From assembly GCA_947501005.1 (NCBI GenBank), contig CANMTU010000001.1:1140501-1204500 (forward strand): a DNA stretch of 64,000 nucleotides. Direction: 5' to 3'. Positions within the stretch are counted from its first letter, which is position 1, and every line of letters begins with the position of its first letter. A model generated the notes under the pieces. It did not search any database. It was given only the letters and a program-made list of their open reading frames with translations, and was not told the origin of the DNA. This document shows, piece by piece, positions 8,757 through 18,553 of the stretch. Both the position numbers and the translations under genes were made by a program. Origin of the DNA: an uncultured Erythrobacter sp. Lineage in GTDB: Bacteria > Pseudomonadota > Alphaproteobacteria > Sphingomonadales > Sphingomonadaceae.

Positions 8757-10861
8757 CGTGGGTCCCGCGCGGTCCCGGAGGAAGGGCTGGGCGAGGGGGC
8801 AGGGGACGTCGGTGCGGCGCCGCGCGAAACTCCGTCGCGCGAGGCGGCCGAGCGTTTCGCCATGGCTTCCGACTGACGCTCGGCCAGGCGGGCTTCGGCG
8901 ACCACCTGGTCGAAGATCACATCGGTCCGCCGGGGTACGGGCCGCACAAGTTCGCCCGCCGCCGAAGCATAGGCGCGGTACTTCGCCTCGAGCCGCTGTT
9001 GCGCGGTGCCGCCCCATTGTTCTTCCAGCGGGCGCAGGGCTTCCATGCCTTTTTCCGGGTCGAACAGGAAGGTCATGACGTCGCGCGCGATCGGATAGGC
9101 CGAGCCCGAGCCGCCGCCATGCTCGATCACCACGGCGCCGGCATATTTGGGTTTGTCGAACGGAGCGAAGAACACGAACAGGCCGTGATCGCGGTATTTC
9201 CACGGCCCGGTCTTGCCGTTCGAGATGCTGAGCGAGACGACCTGCGCCGTCCCGGTCTTGCCGGCCATCATGATGTCGTCGAACGGCAGCCGGGCGCGGC
9301 CGGCGGTGCCGGGGCCGTTGACCACGTCGCTCATCGCCTTGCGCACGTAATTGATCTCGTCCGCGCTGAAATCGAAATGTTCGAAGCGCTTGCGGGGATC
9401 GTCCATCCGCAGGTGTGGCACGACCTCGTATCCGGTCGCCAGCCGCGCGCTCATCACTGCGAGTTGCAGCGGATTGACGAGGTAATAGCCCTGGCCGATC
9501 GAGGCGTTGACGGTATCGTAGGGCTGCCAGGCCTGTTCGTATTTGCGCATCTTCCACGCCGGATCGGGTACCGTGCCGTAGAACTGGCTGGTCACGGGCA
9601 GCTTGAATTCCTCGCCCAGGCCCATCTTGTGCGCCCACTTCGCCACCTGATCGAACCCGACCTGCTGGGCGAAGTGATAGAAATAGCTGTCGCAGCTCTG
9701 ATAGATCGCCTTCGCCATGTCGACGGCGCCGTGATTGCTCCAGCAGTTGAAGAAGCGGTTGCCGATCCGCCGCCCGCCGCCGCAGATGATGGTTTCCTCG
9801 GGCTTCACCCCGGCGTCGAGAAAGGCCATGCAGTGCATCGGCTTGACGGTGGAGCCGGGGGGATAGAGGCCCTTCAGCACCTTGTTGCGCAGCGGCACCC
9901 GCTCGTCGTCGCGCAGCATGGAATATTCGACGCGGCCGATCCCGGCGGAAAAGCTGTTGGGATCGAAGCTGGGCATGGAGGACATGCACAGGATGTCGCC
10001 GCTCTCGCAGTCGATCACCACGCAGGATCCGCTTTCCAGCCCGATCCGCCGCGCGGCATAATCCTGCAAGGGGCCGTCGATCGTCAGCCGCACCGATGCG
10101 CCCTGCTCGTCCTCGCGGGTTTCCAGATCCCGCACGATCCGGCCTGCCGCGGTCACCTCGACGCGGCGGGCGCCGGGTTCGCCCTGCAATTCCTTCTCGA
10201 ACTGGCTTTCGAGCGCGTCCTTGCCGATCTTGTAGCCGGGGGTGATCAGGATCGGATCCGGGTTCTTCTCGTAATCCTCGGCCGAGGCGGGGCCGACATA
10301 GCCGATCAGATGGCCGACGCCCGGCCCGGTCGGATAATAGCGCGAGAAACCGCGCTGCGGCACCACGCCCGGCAGATCGGGCAGGCGCACGCTGATGGCG
10401 GCGAACTGGTCGTAATTCAGTCCGGTCGCCACCTCGACCGCCTGGAAGCCGCGCGCATCGGCGACGTTCTTCTTCACGTCGGCCACCGCATTGGGTTCCA
10501 GGCCGAGGATACCGGCCAGCACGCCGATCTGGGCATCGGGATCCCGCATCCGGTCGGGAATGACGTCGACCCGGAAATCCGCCCGGTTCGAGGCGAGGGG
10601 GGCGCCGTTGCGATCGAGGATCCAGCCCCGGCGCGGCGGGATCAGCGACAGGTTGACGCGGTTGCTTTCGGATTCGAGCGCCCAGCGTTCGTTCTGCGCG
10701 ACGGCGATATAGCCCATCCGCCCGGCGAGCAGCATGCCGAGCCCGCCCATGCCGCCGGCGACCACGAAGGTCCGCCGGTCGAACGCATTGTCGAGCGTTG
10801 TCCGGCTGACCAGATCCTTGCTCTTGCGACCGATCCGGCCCCGCCTGGAAAACACGCCCAT
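8753..10861 (-). CDS. mrdA: Penicillin-binding protein 2, elongation-specific transpeptidase
   Basis: A 702-residue class B penicillin-binding protein that crosslinks peptidoglycan with RodA and the MreBCD scaffold. An N-terminal membrane anchor (about residues 33-52, GGMGGLGMLLAGRMGYIAV) is followed by the dimerisation domain and a transpeptidase domain. Active-site motifs are GSTVKP with the serine near residue 337, SCDSYFY as the second motif, and KTGTAQ near residue 535. The ATG overlaps the mreD stop by one base (TGATG), which fixes the start; an in-frame upstream extension lies inside mreD and is rejected. The C-terminal tail is Ser/Pro/Arg-rich. Confidence 0.97.
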   Translation of the reverse strand: MGVFSRRGRIGRKSKDLVSRTTLDNAFDRRTFVVAGGMGGLGMLLAGRMGYIAVAQNERWALESESNRVNLSLIPPRRGWILDRNGAPLASNRADFRVDVIPDRMRDPDAQIGVLAGILGLEPNAVADVKKNVADARGFQAVEVATGLNYDQFAAISVRLPDLPGVVPQRGFSRYYPTGPGVGHLIGYVGPASAEDYEKNPDPILITPGYKIGKDALESQFEKELQGEPGARRVEVTAAGRIVRDLETREDEQGASVRLTIDGPLQDYAARRIGLESGSCVVIDCESGDILCMSSMPSFDPNSFSAGIGRVEYSMLRDDERVPLRNKVLKGLYPPGSTVKPMHCMAFLDAGVKPEETIICGGGRRIGNRFFNCWSNHGAVDMAKAIYQSCDSYFYHFAQQVGFDQVAKWAHKMGLGEEFKLPVTSQFYGTVPDPAWKMRKYEQAWQPYDTVNASIGQGYYLVNPLQLAVMSARLATGYEVVPHLRMDDPRKRFEHFDFSADEINYVRKAMSDVVNGPGTAGRARLPFDDIMMAGKTGTAQVVSLSISNGKTGPWKYRDHGLFVFFAPFDKPKYAGAVVIEHGGGSGSAYPIARDVMTFLFDPEKGMEALRPLEEQWGGTAQQRLEAKYRAYASAAGELVRPVPRRTDVIFDQVVAEARLAERQSEAMAKRSAASRDGVSRGAAPTSPAPSPSPSSGTARDPR

Positions 10862-11412
10862 CAGACGCGCTTCCAGCGGCTCAGCCGCAGACGGTCGAGG
10901 GCCGCGGTCAGGCGGGCGATGGCGGGGAAAAGCAGAAGGGAAAGCACAAGCTGCGGCACGATAGCGATGAGGGACCGGACGGTAGGCTCGCCTCCGGAGA
11001 GGAGCCAGCCGGCAAGGAGGTACACGAGGATGGCTATACATGCCGTGAACCAGTCCTGCCAGAAATTACGCCACGGCATGCGCATCTCGATCGCCTCGAT
11101 CGCGATCATTGTGACCGACCACATGAAGATGGCGAAGCCGAACGGCTGGCCCGAATACAGATCGTCGATCAGGCCCAGCGGCAGCCCGACCCATACGGCC
11201 AGCAGTCCGGGGCGGACCAATCGCCAGCCAAGCAGCATCATGTAGCCAAGCGGCGGTATCAGGGGCAGCGCCGCCGCGACCACGAACACGGGCAACAACG
11301 ATCCCAGGACGATCGAGACCCACGGAACGATATTGGCCAGGATCGGCGAATGTGACCGGTTTATCCGGCTGCCATAGGCATCGCTGCGGGCACGAGGCTC
11401 GACCCGCTCCAT
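10861..11412 (-). CDS. mreD: Rod shape-determining protein MreD
   Basis: A 183-residue inner-membrane protein with about five hydrophobic segments and the family-typical GLIDDLYSGQPFG loop. It links MreC to the RodA-PBP2 synthase. The stop of mreC and the start of mreD overlap by one base (TAATG). Its own stop overlaps the mrdA start in the same way. Identification rests on the loop motif, the membrane topology and the fixed operon position. Confidence 0.94.
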   Translation of the reverse strand: MERVEPRARSDAYGSRINRSHSPILANIVPWVSIVLGSLLPVFVVAAALPLIPPLGYMMLLGWRLVRPGLLAVWVGLPLGLIDDLYSGQPFGFAIFMWSVTMIAIEAIEMRMPWRNFWQDWFTACIAILVYLLAGWLLSGGEPTVRSLIAIVPQLVLSLLLFPAIARLTAALDRLRLSRWKRV

Positions 11413-12377
11413 TATTCGGGTGCGGAGGTGGGGGCAGGAGACGCGGCGGCGTCGGCCTCGGGCGCCTGTTCCGCGGTTTCGATCAGGTTGGCGCCCAGTT
11501 CTTCCTCGGGCGGGGTGGCGGCGCCGGTCAGCGCATCGGGCTCGAAGATCGGTTCGATCGAGACGAAGTCGGTCGCGGCGGGATCGCTGATGATGCGCGC
11601 CAGGGCGCCGTCGTCCGTCAATTCGGACACGATGGCGACGGCGACCCCGGGCGGATAATATCCGCCAGCGCCGCTGGTCACGAACACGTCGCCCTTCTTC
11701 AGCGGGTTGAGGCCGAGATTGATGAGCTTGATCCGCAACAGGCTGTCGCCGCGCCCTTCGGCAAAGGCGACCGTCTCGTCGCTCGCCCGGCGGACGGGGA
11801 GGACGCTTTCGGGATCGGTCAGCAGCAGGACGCGGGCGTTGCGGTTCCCGGTCTCGAGCACGCGGCCGACCACCCCGCGCGGCGAGCGGACCGGCATCCC
11901 CACCCGCACCCCGTCGTCATAGCCTGCGCCGATATAGGCGAAACGGCGCGTGCTGGTGGCGGTGGACCCGATCAGCCGGGTGACTGCCACCGGCTGGCGC
12001 TCGGCATCATGCAGCTTCATCAGCCCCTTGAGCCGGGCGTTTTCCGTGCGCACCGCGTCGGCCTCGGCCAGCCGGATGCGGGCGAGTTCCATCTCCCGCT
12101 TGAGTTCGGCATTCTTCGAACCCGCCCGGTAATAGCCGTTGATCGCGGCCCACAGGGAATTTCCGCCGGTGCGGACATGCGCCGCAGCCTCGCTCGCCGG
12201 GGTGATCGCATCCTGTGCCGCCCCGCGCGGCCCGCTGAACAGGTGCGGCTGAAAGAACGACAGGGCAAGCAGGATCGCGCCGATCAGCGCGCCGATGCCG
12301 GCCACGATGTAGCCGGTGAACAGATTGTACTGGGCCCGCCGCGAATAGCCGGAGCGCCGGGATCCTGGCGACGCCAT
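11412..12377 (-). CDS. mreC: Rod shape-determining protein MreC
   Basis: A 321-residue protein with one N-terminal membrane span (about residues 20-42), a short coiled-coil (ELKREMELARIRLAEADAVR) and a periplasmic beta-domain region (GVVGRVLETGNRNARVLLL). This is the standard MreC layout, scaffolding the elongation machinery. The C-terminal tail (last 45 or so residues) is Ala/Pro/Glu-rich and poorly conserved in the family. It follows mreB after 22 bases. Confidence 0.95.
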   Translation of the reverse strand: MASPGSRRSGYSRRAQYNLFTGYIVAGIGALIGAILLALSFFQPHLFSGPRGAAQDAITPASEAAAHVRTGGNSLWAAINGYYRAGSKNAELKREMELARIRLAEADAVRTENARLKGLMKLHDAERQPVAVTRLIGSTATSTRRFAYIGAGYDDGVRVGMPVRSPRGVVGRVLETGNRNARVLLLTDPESVLPVRRASDETVAFAEGRGDSLLRIKLINLGLNPLKKGDVFVTSGAGGYYPPGVAVAIVSELTDDGALARIISDPAATDFVSIEPIFEPDALTGAATPPEEELGANLIETAEQAPEADAAASPAPTSAPE

Positions 12378-12399
12378 GGCCCCCTCCTATCTCCCCGCT

Positions 12400-13633
<1,234 letters not shown>

Positions 13634-15448
13634 ATGCCGCAAATCCGCCGCCTTCCGGAAACGCTGGTCAACCGTATCGCCGCGGGCGAGGTGGTCGAGC
13701 GGCCGTCTTCCGCGCTGAAGGAATTGATCGAGAATGCGATCGATGCGGGCGCCGGGCGGATCGCGGTCAAGCTGGTCGAAGGCGGGCTTGCGAGTCTCGA
13801 AGTGACCGACGACGGCTGCGGCATGACGCCGGAGGAGATGGCGCTGGCGCTGGAACGACACGCGACCTCGAAACTGCCGGAAACCCTGATCGGCAGCGAA
13901 GGCGCGATCGAACAGGTCGCGACGCTCGGCTTTCGGGGGGAGGCTCTGCCCAGCATCGCCAGCGTGGCGCGCTTCACCATCGAGAGCCGGCCGCAGGATG
14001 CCGCGCAGGGCTGGCGCAGGGTGGTCGATCACGGCGAAGTCGCGGGGGAAGGGCCCGCCGCCCTGCCGCCGGGCACCAGGGTGCGGGTGGAGAACCTGTT
14101 CGCGAAGGTGCCCGCCCGCCGCAAATTTCTGCGCACACCGCGCAGCGAATATGCCGCCGCGCTCGACGTGGTGCGTCGGCTGGCGATGGCTCGGCCCGAT
14201 ATCGCCATCACCCTCGATCATGGCGAGCGGCGGATCTTCGTCCTGCAGGCGGGCGAGGGGCTGGAGGCGCGGGTCGCGCAGATCGTCGCGCGCGAGTTGA
14301 AGGATAACGGGGTGTCCATCGCACTCGATCGCGGACCGATGCGGCTGAGCGGGATCGCCGGCCTGCCGACCTATAATCGCGGGGTGGCGGACCACCAGTA
14401 TCTGTTCGTCAACGGCCGTCCGGTGAAGGACCGGTTGCTGACCGGCGCGGTGCGGGGCGCCTATCGCGACATGCTCGCGCGCGACCGGCACGCGGTGCTT
14501 GCCCTGTTCCTGACGCTGCCGCCCGAGGATGTGGACGTGAACGTGCACCCCGCCAAGACCGAAGTGCGCTTTCGCGACGCGGCGGCAGTGCGCGGTTTCA
14601 TCGTCTCGGGCCTGCGGCAGGCGCTGGCGAGCGGCGACCGGCGCAGCGCGCAATCTCCCGACGTCGCCGCGATGGGCCGCTGGCAGGCGGAACCGGCGCG
14701 CGCGGAACCGGCGGCGTTGCGCTCGATCTTCGCGGGGGAGGACTGGTCGGCATCGCCGTCCCGCGTGGCCGACCCGGTGCAGGCCTGGCGCGGCGAGGAG
14801 GGCGCCGTCCATGCCGAACCGCAGGGCCGCGCGGCAGACGCCGCCCCGCCGCCGGAGGATCGGGACTATCCGCTCGGCATCGCGCGGGGGCAGGTCGCCA
14901 ACACCTATATCGTGGCAGAGACGAAGGACGGGATGATCCTGGTCGACCAGCACGCCGCGCATGAACGCCTGGTGCTCGAACGTCTGCGGGCGGCTGGGGC
15001 CGAGGATGCGGTGGCGCGCGGGCAGGCGCTGCTGCTGCCCGAAGTGGTCGAGCTGGACGAGACAAGCTGCGATCGGCTTGAGGATGCCGCCGCTGCCCTG
15101 GCGAAGCACGGGCTCGATCTGGAACGCTTCGGCCCCGGCGCCATGCTGGTGCGCAGCCTGCCCCATGCGATCGCGCGCACCGATCCCGCCCGCCTGCTGC
15201 GCGACATCGACGACGATCTGGCGCTGAACGGCGAGGCGCTGCTGCTGGGCGAAAAGCTCGACCTCGTGCTGGCGACCATGGCGTGTCACGGTTCGGTCCG
15301 CGCCGGGCGCGTGCTGCGGGTGGACGAGATGAACGCCCTCCTGCGCGAAATGGAGCGGACGCCGCGCTCGGGCCAGTGCAATCACGGGCGGCCCACCTGG
15401 GTCAAGCTGGCGCTGGAAGATGTCGAGAAGCTGTTCGGCCGCCATTGA
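13634..15448 (+). CDS. mutL: DNA mismatch repair protein MutL
   Basis: A 604-residue GHKL ATPase of mismatch repair. N-terminal motifs are ELIENAIDAGA, DDGCGM and GFRGEAL. The C-terminal domain has the metal-binding nuclease signature DQHA-X2-E-X4-E (DQHAAHERLVLE, about residue 438) plus ACHGSVRAG and GQCNHGRPTW. It is thus the endonuclease type found in bacteria without MutH. The start ATG at MPQIRRLPETLVNRIAAGEV matches the family; an open upstream extension reaches into the mreB promoter and is ignored. An Ala/Arg/Glu-rich linker joins the two domains. Confidence 0.97.
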   Translation: MPQIRRLPETLVNRIAAGEVVERPSSALKELIENAIDAGAGRIAVKLVEGGLASLEVTDDGCGMTPEEMALALERHATSKLPETLIGSEGAIEQVATLGFRGEALPSIASVARFTIESRPQDAAQGWRRVVDHGEVAGEGPAALPPGTRVRVENLFAKVPARRKFLRTPRSEYAAALDVVRRLAMARPDIAITLDHGERRIFVLQAGEGLEARVAQIVARELKDNGVSIALDRGPMRLSGIAGLPTYNRGVADHQYLFVNGRPVKDRLLTGAVRGAYRDMLARDRHAVLALFLTLPPEDVDVNVHPAKTEVRFRDAAAVRGFIVSGLRQALASGDRRSAQSPDVAAMGRWQAEPARAEPAALRSIFAGEDWSASPSRVADPVQAWRGEEGAVHAEPQGRAADAAPPPEDRDYPLGIARGQVANTYIVAETKDGMILVDQHAAHERLVLERLRAAGAEDAVARGQALLLPEVVELDETSCDRLEDAAAALAKHGLDLERFGPGAMLVRSLPHAIARTDPARLLRDIDDDLALNGEALLLGEKLDLVLATMACHGSVRAGRVLRVDEMNALLREMERTPRSGQCNHGRPTWVKLALEDVEKLFGRH

Positions 15449-15529
15449 CGCACGTTCGCTGCCACTTCGCGCACGAAGGGGGCGGGCTGCGCGCCCTAAC
15501 TGTGCTGGACAGGCAACACAGGCACGGGC

Positions 15530-16279
15530 ATGACGCGCCATCCCCAAATTGCCGAGCGAGTGCCCGTGGATCCCGGTTTCAAGCCTGAACTTACCCCTAT
15601 CGACCGGATCCAGGAAAACCTCGTCGCCCGGGTGGAGCGAAGACTGCTGAACTGGTTCTGCGCCCGGCTGCCGGCATGGGTCACTCCCGACAAGTTGACC
15701 GCCTTCGGAATGTTCGGCGCGCTGCTGGTCTTCGCCGGCTATCTCGGCAGCAATATCGGACGCGACTGGCTGTGGCTTTCGATCTTCGGCTACGTCGTGC
15801 ACTGGTTCGGCGATTCCCTCGACGGCAGCCTGGCGCGGTTCCGCCGGATCGAACGCCCGCGCTACGGCTATTTCCTCGATCACAGCTGCGACGGGTTGGC
15901 GACCACCCTGCTCGTGGTGGGCATCGGCTTGAGCCCCTTCGTCCAGCTCGAGGTCGCGCTGGTGGCGCTCGCGGGTTATCTCCTGATGTCCATCCACGCT
16001 TTCCTGTCGGTGCGGGTGCTGGGGCAGCTGCGCCTGTCCTACCTCAATGCCGGGCCGACCGAGATGCGGCTGGTCCTGATCGGGCTGACGCTGGCGATGT
16101 ATTTCGCCGGACGGGAATATCCGGTCCTGTGGGATTTGAATCCGTTCGATCTCTTCGTCGGCGGCGTGGGGCTGCTGCTGATCGCCCTGTTTCTGAAGCA
16201 GACCTACCAAGTCGCCGCCCAGTTGGCCGTCGACGAGCCCGCGCGCAATTGGCCGGGCAAGGACGACGATCCGACATGA
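15530..16279 (+). CDS. CDP-alcohol phosphatidyltransferase family protein
   Basis: A 249-residue membrane enzyme with the family catalytic motif D-x2-DG-x2-AR-x(9)-G-x3-D-x3-D (starting DSLDGSLARFRR, ending YGYFLDHSCD) and about six hydrophobic segments. Such enzymes transfer a phosphatidyl group from CDP-diacylglycerol, or a similar donor, to an alcohol in phospholipid synthesis. The substrate cannot be told from sequence. The ATG at 15530 has no strong ribosome site; GTG at 15560 is an alternative. It stands 81 bases after mutL. Confidence 0.9.
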   Translation: MTRHPQIAERVPVDPGFKPELTPIDRIQENLVARVERRLLNWFCARLPAWVTPDKLTAFGMFGALLVFAGYLGSNIGRDWLWLSIFGYVVHWFGDSLDGSLARFRRIERPRYGYFLDHSCDGLATTLLVVGIGLSPFVQLEVALVALAGYLLMSIHAFLSVRVLGQLRLSYLNAGPTEMRLVLIGLTLAMYFAGREYPVLWDLNPFDLFVGGVGLLLIALFLKQTYQVAAQLAVDEPARNWPGKDDDPT

Positions 16280-16310
16280 AGCAGCGGGCGCGCCGCGGTC
16301 TCACCGGGCC

Positions 16311-16541
16311 TTACTGAAACCGTTCGATCGTCCGCCGCAAGCGTGCGCCCAGCGTCTGCGGTTCGGGCCGGGTGCCCGCCACACGGCCTTCCTCGCGCGC
16401 GAGGCGCCGCGCCAGCCGGTCATGCCTGACCGCTTCCTCGCGCAGGCGGCGGGCGACCAGCGGATCGGCATGCTCCGCCGCGATCCGGCGCGCCTGGCGG
16501 GCGAGTTGCTGATGGTGGATCGAGTCGCGCTCTTCGCTCAT
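16311..16541 (-). CDS. Small Arg/Glu-rich hypothetical protein
   Basis: A 76-residue, highly charged, helical product (MSEERDSIHHQQLARQA..., many ARR/REE repeats) with no membrane segment or known domain. It sits tail-to-tail with the phosphatidyltransferase gene. No good ribosome site is visible upstream. Support is limited to an uninterrupted frame in a gap otherwise without a gene and a protein-like helical heptad pattern. It could be a spurious frame. Confidence 0.45.
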   Translation of the reverse strand: MSEERDSIHHQQLARQARRIAAEHADPLVARRLREEAVRHDRLARRLAREEGRVAGTRPEPQTLGARLRRTIERFQ

Positions 16542-16667
16542 GGGAATCGTGCATTAGCCGCTTCCGCGAAATTGGACAAAATGTGCAGACGCAAGCTGCG
16601 CGATCTTTCGGTGGGCACGGCCAAGGGATAGCGATAGGTCGAAACCCCACCATGCCGGAGACGACAG

Positions 16668-17162
16668 ATGATGCGCCACCTTTTGCTCGCGAGTGTTTTC
16701 CTGCTGGCGGGTTGCGGCCCGACGCCCGAGGAACAGGCGGCGCAGGATGCCCAGGCGGTGGCGGAGGTGCGGGCCAACCAGGTGCCGCCGCCCGAACGGG
16801 TGGAACCCGAACCGATCCTCTATCCCGATATCGAGGAGCACGAGCTGTTCGGCGCGGGGTGCAATTTCGTGCCCGAGGGCGGGGGATTGGGCGCCATCGC
16901 CATCGCGCAGGAAGACCGGGGCTACATGAAACGCGGCGGCGAGGTCCTGACTTTCGCGGCGGACAAGGGCAGCGCGCGGCAGCCGCTCGGTTCCTATCGC
17001 AAATACGATGGCAGGCTGTTCGGCTTCACGCTCGAACTCACCGGCGATGCGGGCGAGCAGGAGGGCATCGAAACCGTGAACATCCCCGCCAATCTGACCG
17101 TGCGGGACGGGCGCGGGCGGACGGTGTTCGCGGCGCCCGGCATCGCGCAGTGCGGCTCCTGA
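16668..17162 (+). CDS. Putative lipoprotein of unknown function
   Basis: A 164-residue product with an N-terminal signal and a clear lipobox (LLLASVFLLAGC), so it is predicted to be lipidated and face the periplasm. The mature part begins with an Ala/Glu/Pro-rich linker, then a small domain (GAGCNFVPEGGGLGAIAI ... APGIAQCGS) with two cysteines that could form a disulphide. No known function. GGAGAC about 8 bases upstream serves as ribosome site; ATG at 16668 or 16671 may be used. It converges with the MaoC gene, with one base between stop codons. Confidence 0.82.
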   Translation: MMRHLLLASVFLLAGCGPTPEEQAAQDAQAVAEVRANQVPPPERVEPEPILYPDIEEHELFGAGCNFVPEGGGLGAIAIAQEDRGYMKRGGEVLTFAADKGSARQPLGSYRKYDGRLFGFTLELTGDAGEQEGIETVNIPANLTVRDGRGRTVFAAPGIAQCGS

Positions 17163-17163
17163 C

Positions 17164-17622
17164 CTAGTCGGCGCCGCCTGCGTCGCGGGTGCGGATGAGG
17201 CCGTTGCTGACCATTTCCAGCACGACCTCGTCGTTCTGGTTCAGTGTTCGGGTATTGCTCTTGAACAGGCCCATTTCCGGGCGCGACTGGCTGCGTCGTT
17301 TCTCGATCACTTCGCTTTCCACGCGCAACGTGTCGCCGGGATAGACCGGCTTCTTCCAGCGCAGATTGTCGATCCCCGGTGATCCGAGGCCGGCCTGAAC
17401 CTGCGTCTTCATGTTCTCGACCAGCATCGCCATCGTCATTGCGCAGGTGTGCCACCCGCTGGCCGAAAGCCTGCCGAAATGCGTCTCGGCCGCCGCCTCG
17501 TCGCTGAGGTGGAAGGGCTGCGGATCGAATTTCGCCGCGAACGCCATCACCTCTTCGCGGGTGACCTCGTAATGGCCGAAGGACTGTTTCGCCCCGACCG
17601 CGATATCCTCGTAATACAGCAT
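17164..17622 (-). CDS. MaoC family (hotdog-fold) dehydratase
   Basis: A 152-residue single-hotdog protein with the hydratase-2 signature (FAAKFDPQPFHLSDEAAAE, then FGRLSASGWHTCAM), which places the catalytic Asp and His. MaoC enzymes hydrate trans-2-enoyl-CoA thioesters. The substrate is unknown, and the surroundings give no pathway. The start MLYYEDIAVGAK matches the family; an upstream in-frame ATG at 17658 would add 12 unlikely residues. Confidence 0.88.
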   Translation of the reverse strand: MLYYEDIAVGAKQSFGHYEVTREEVMAFAAKFDPQPFHLSDEAAAETHFGRLSASGWHTCAMTMAMLVENMKTQVQAGLGSPGIDNLRWKKPVYPGDTLRVESEVIEKRRSQSRPEMGLFKSNTRTLNQNDEVVLEMVSNGLIRTRDAGGAD

Positions 17623-17691
17623 GGCTGCGACGATGGACCGAGGGCCGGGGCGATGCAATCGTTTATGCGCGACCCATTCAGGCTTGAAGCA

Positions 17692-18501
17692 TCAAGCGCG
17701 GAACTTGGGCACTTTCCCCTGCGAGGACATTTCCGGAATGATCCGGTAGCGGGCCAGCACCAGGCTGAAGAGGCCGAACAGCATCAGGCCGATTGCGGTG
17801 AGGGTGAAGATGAACCCTTCGCCGGCCAGGCTGGCGACCGCATCGCCCAGCGTGCGGACCTGGCTCGCCCCGCTCGACATGAAGCCCGCCCGCACCAGCG
17901 ACCAGCCAATCACGACATAGACGACCGCACGGGCGAGGAAGCCGGCGAGGCCGAGCCAGCGGGTGCCGTCGGGCGCGTCGCGGCTGATGCGGTTCATGAA
18001 GCTGCCGGTGATGGCCTTCTTCGCCTGCGAGATCGCGGCGCCGAAGAACGCGATGCCGAGCAGGCCGAGGACGATGCCGCCGAACTCGAACGACAGGATG
18101 CCCGATGCCGCCTGCTGCGCGCCGCCGCCGCTTCCGCCGCCCGACGATCCCGTCGAACTGGCGAATTGATACGCCGAATAGGCAAGGGCGAGGTGGGCGA
18201 TGCCGCTGCCGCCATGGCCCACGCGCCGCGCCCAGCCTTTCGCATCCGATCCGTTATTCTCGATATCGAAGAACAACGAGGCGAAGCGGAACAGGGCATA
18301 GGCCGCGAGCCCGACGACCATCAGCCAGAGGATCGCGGTGCCCGCCGGATAATCCTCGATCGCGCGAAAGATGCCGTTGGTCCCCTCGGCAACCCGATCG
18401 GCCCGCGTCAGCGCGATGAGGCCGAGGACGAAATAGAGGATCGCCCGGCTGAAATAGCCGACCCGCACGAGCCAATTGAACTTCTCGGATTTGTCGACCA
18501 T
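17692..18501 (-). CDS. DUF1206 domain-containing membrane protein
   Basis: A 269-residue integral membrane protein with six hydrophobic segments arranged as three pairs. Each repeat starts with an aromatic/Arg motif (VRVGYFSRAILYFVLG; HGGSGIAHLALAYSAY; GLAGFLARAVVYVVIGW), the hallmark of DUF1206. A Gly/Ser-rich loop (SSGGGSGGGAQQ) sits mid-protein. Function unknown. It lies between the phosphodiesterase-like and MaoC genes on the same strand. Confidence 0.87.
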   Translation of the reverse strand: MVDKSEKFNWLVRVGYFSRAILYFVLGLIALTRADRVAEGTNGIFRAIEDYPAGTAILWLMVVGLAAYALFRFASLFFDIENNGSDAKGWARRVGHGGSGIAHLALAYSAYQFASSTGSSGGGSGGGAQQAASGILSFEFGGIVLGLLGIAFFGAAISQAKKAITGSFMNRISRDAPDGTRWLGLAGFLARAVVYVVIGWSLVRAGFMSSGASQVRTLGDAVASLAGEGFIFTLTAIGLMLFGLFSLVLARYRIIPEMSSQGKVPKFRA

Positions 18502-18553
18502 TCCCTGTTTCCCCTGTTGTTTGCACCTGAACGGCAGGGCCGCCCTTGCGTTC

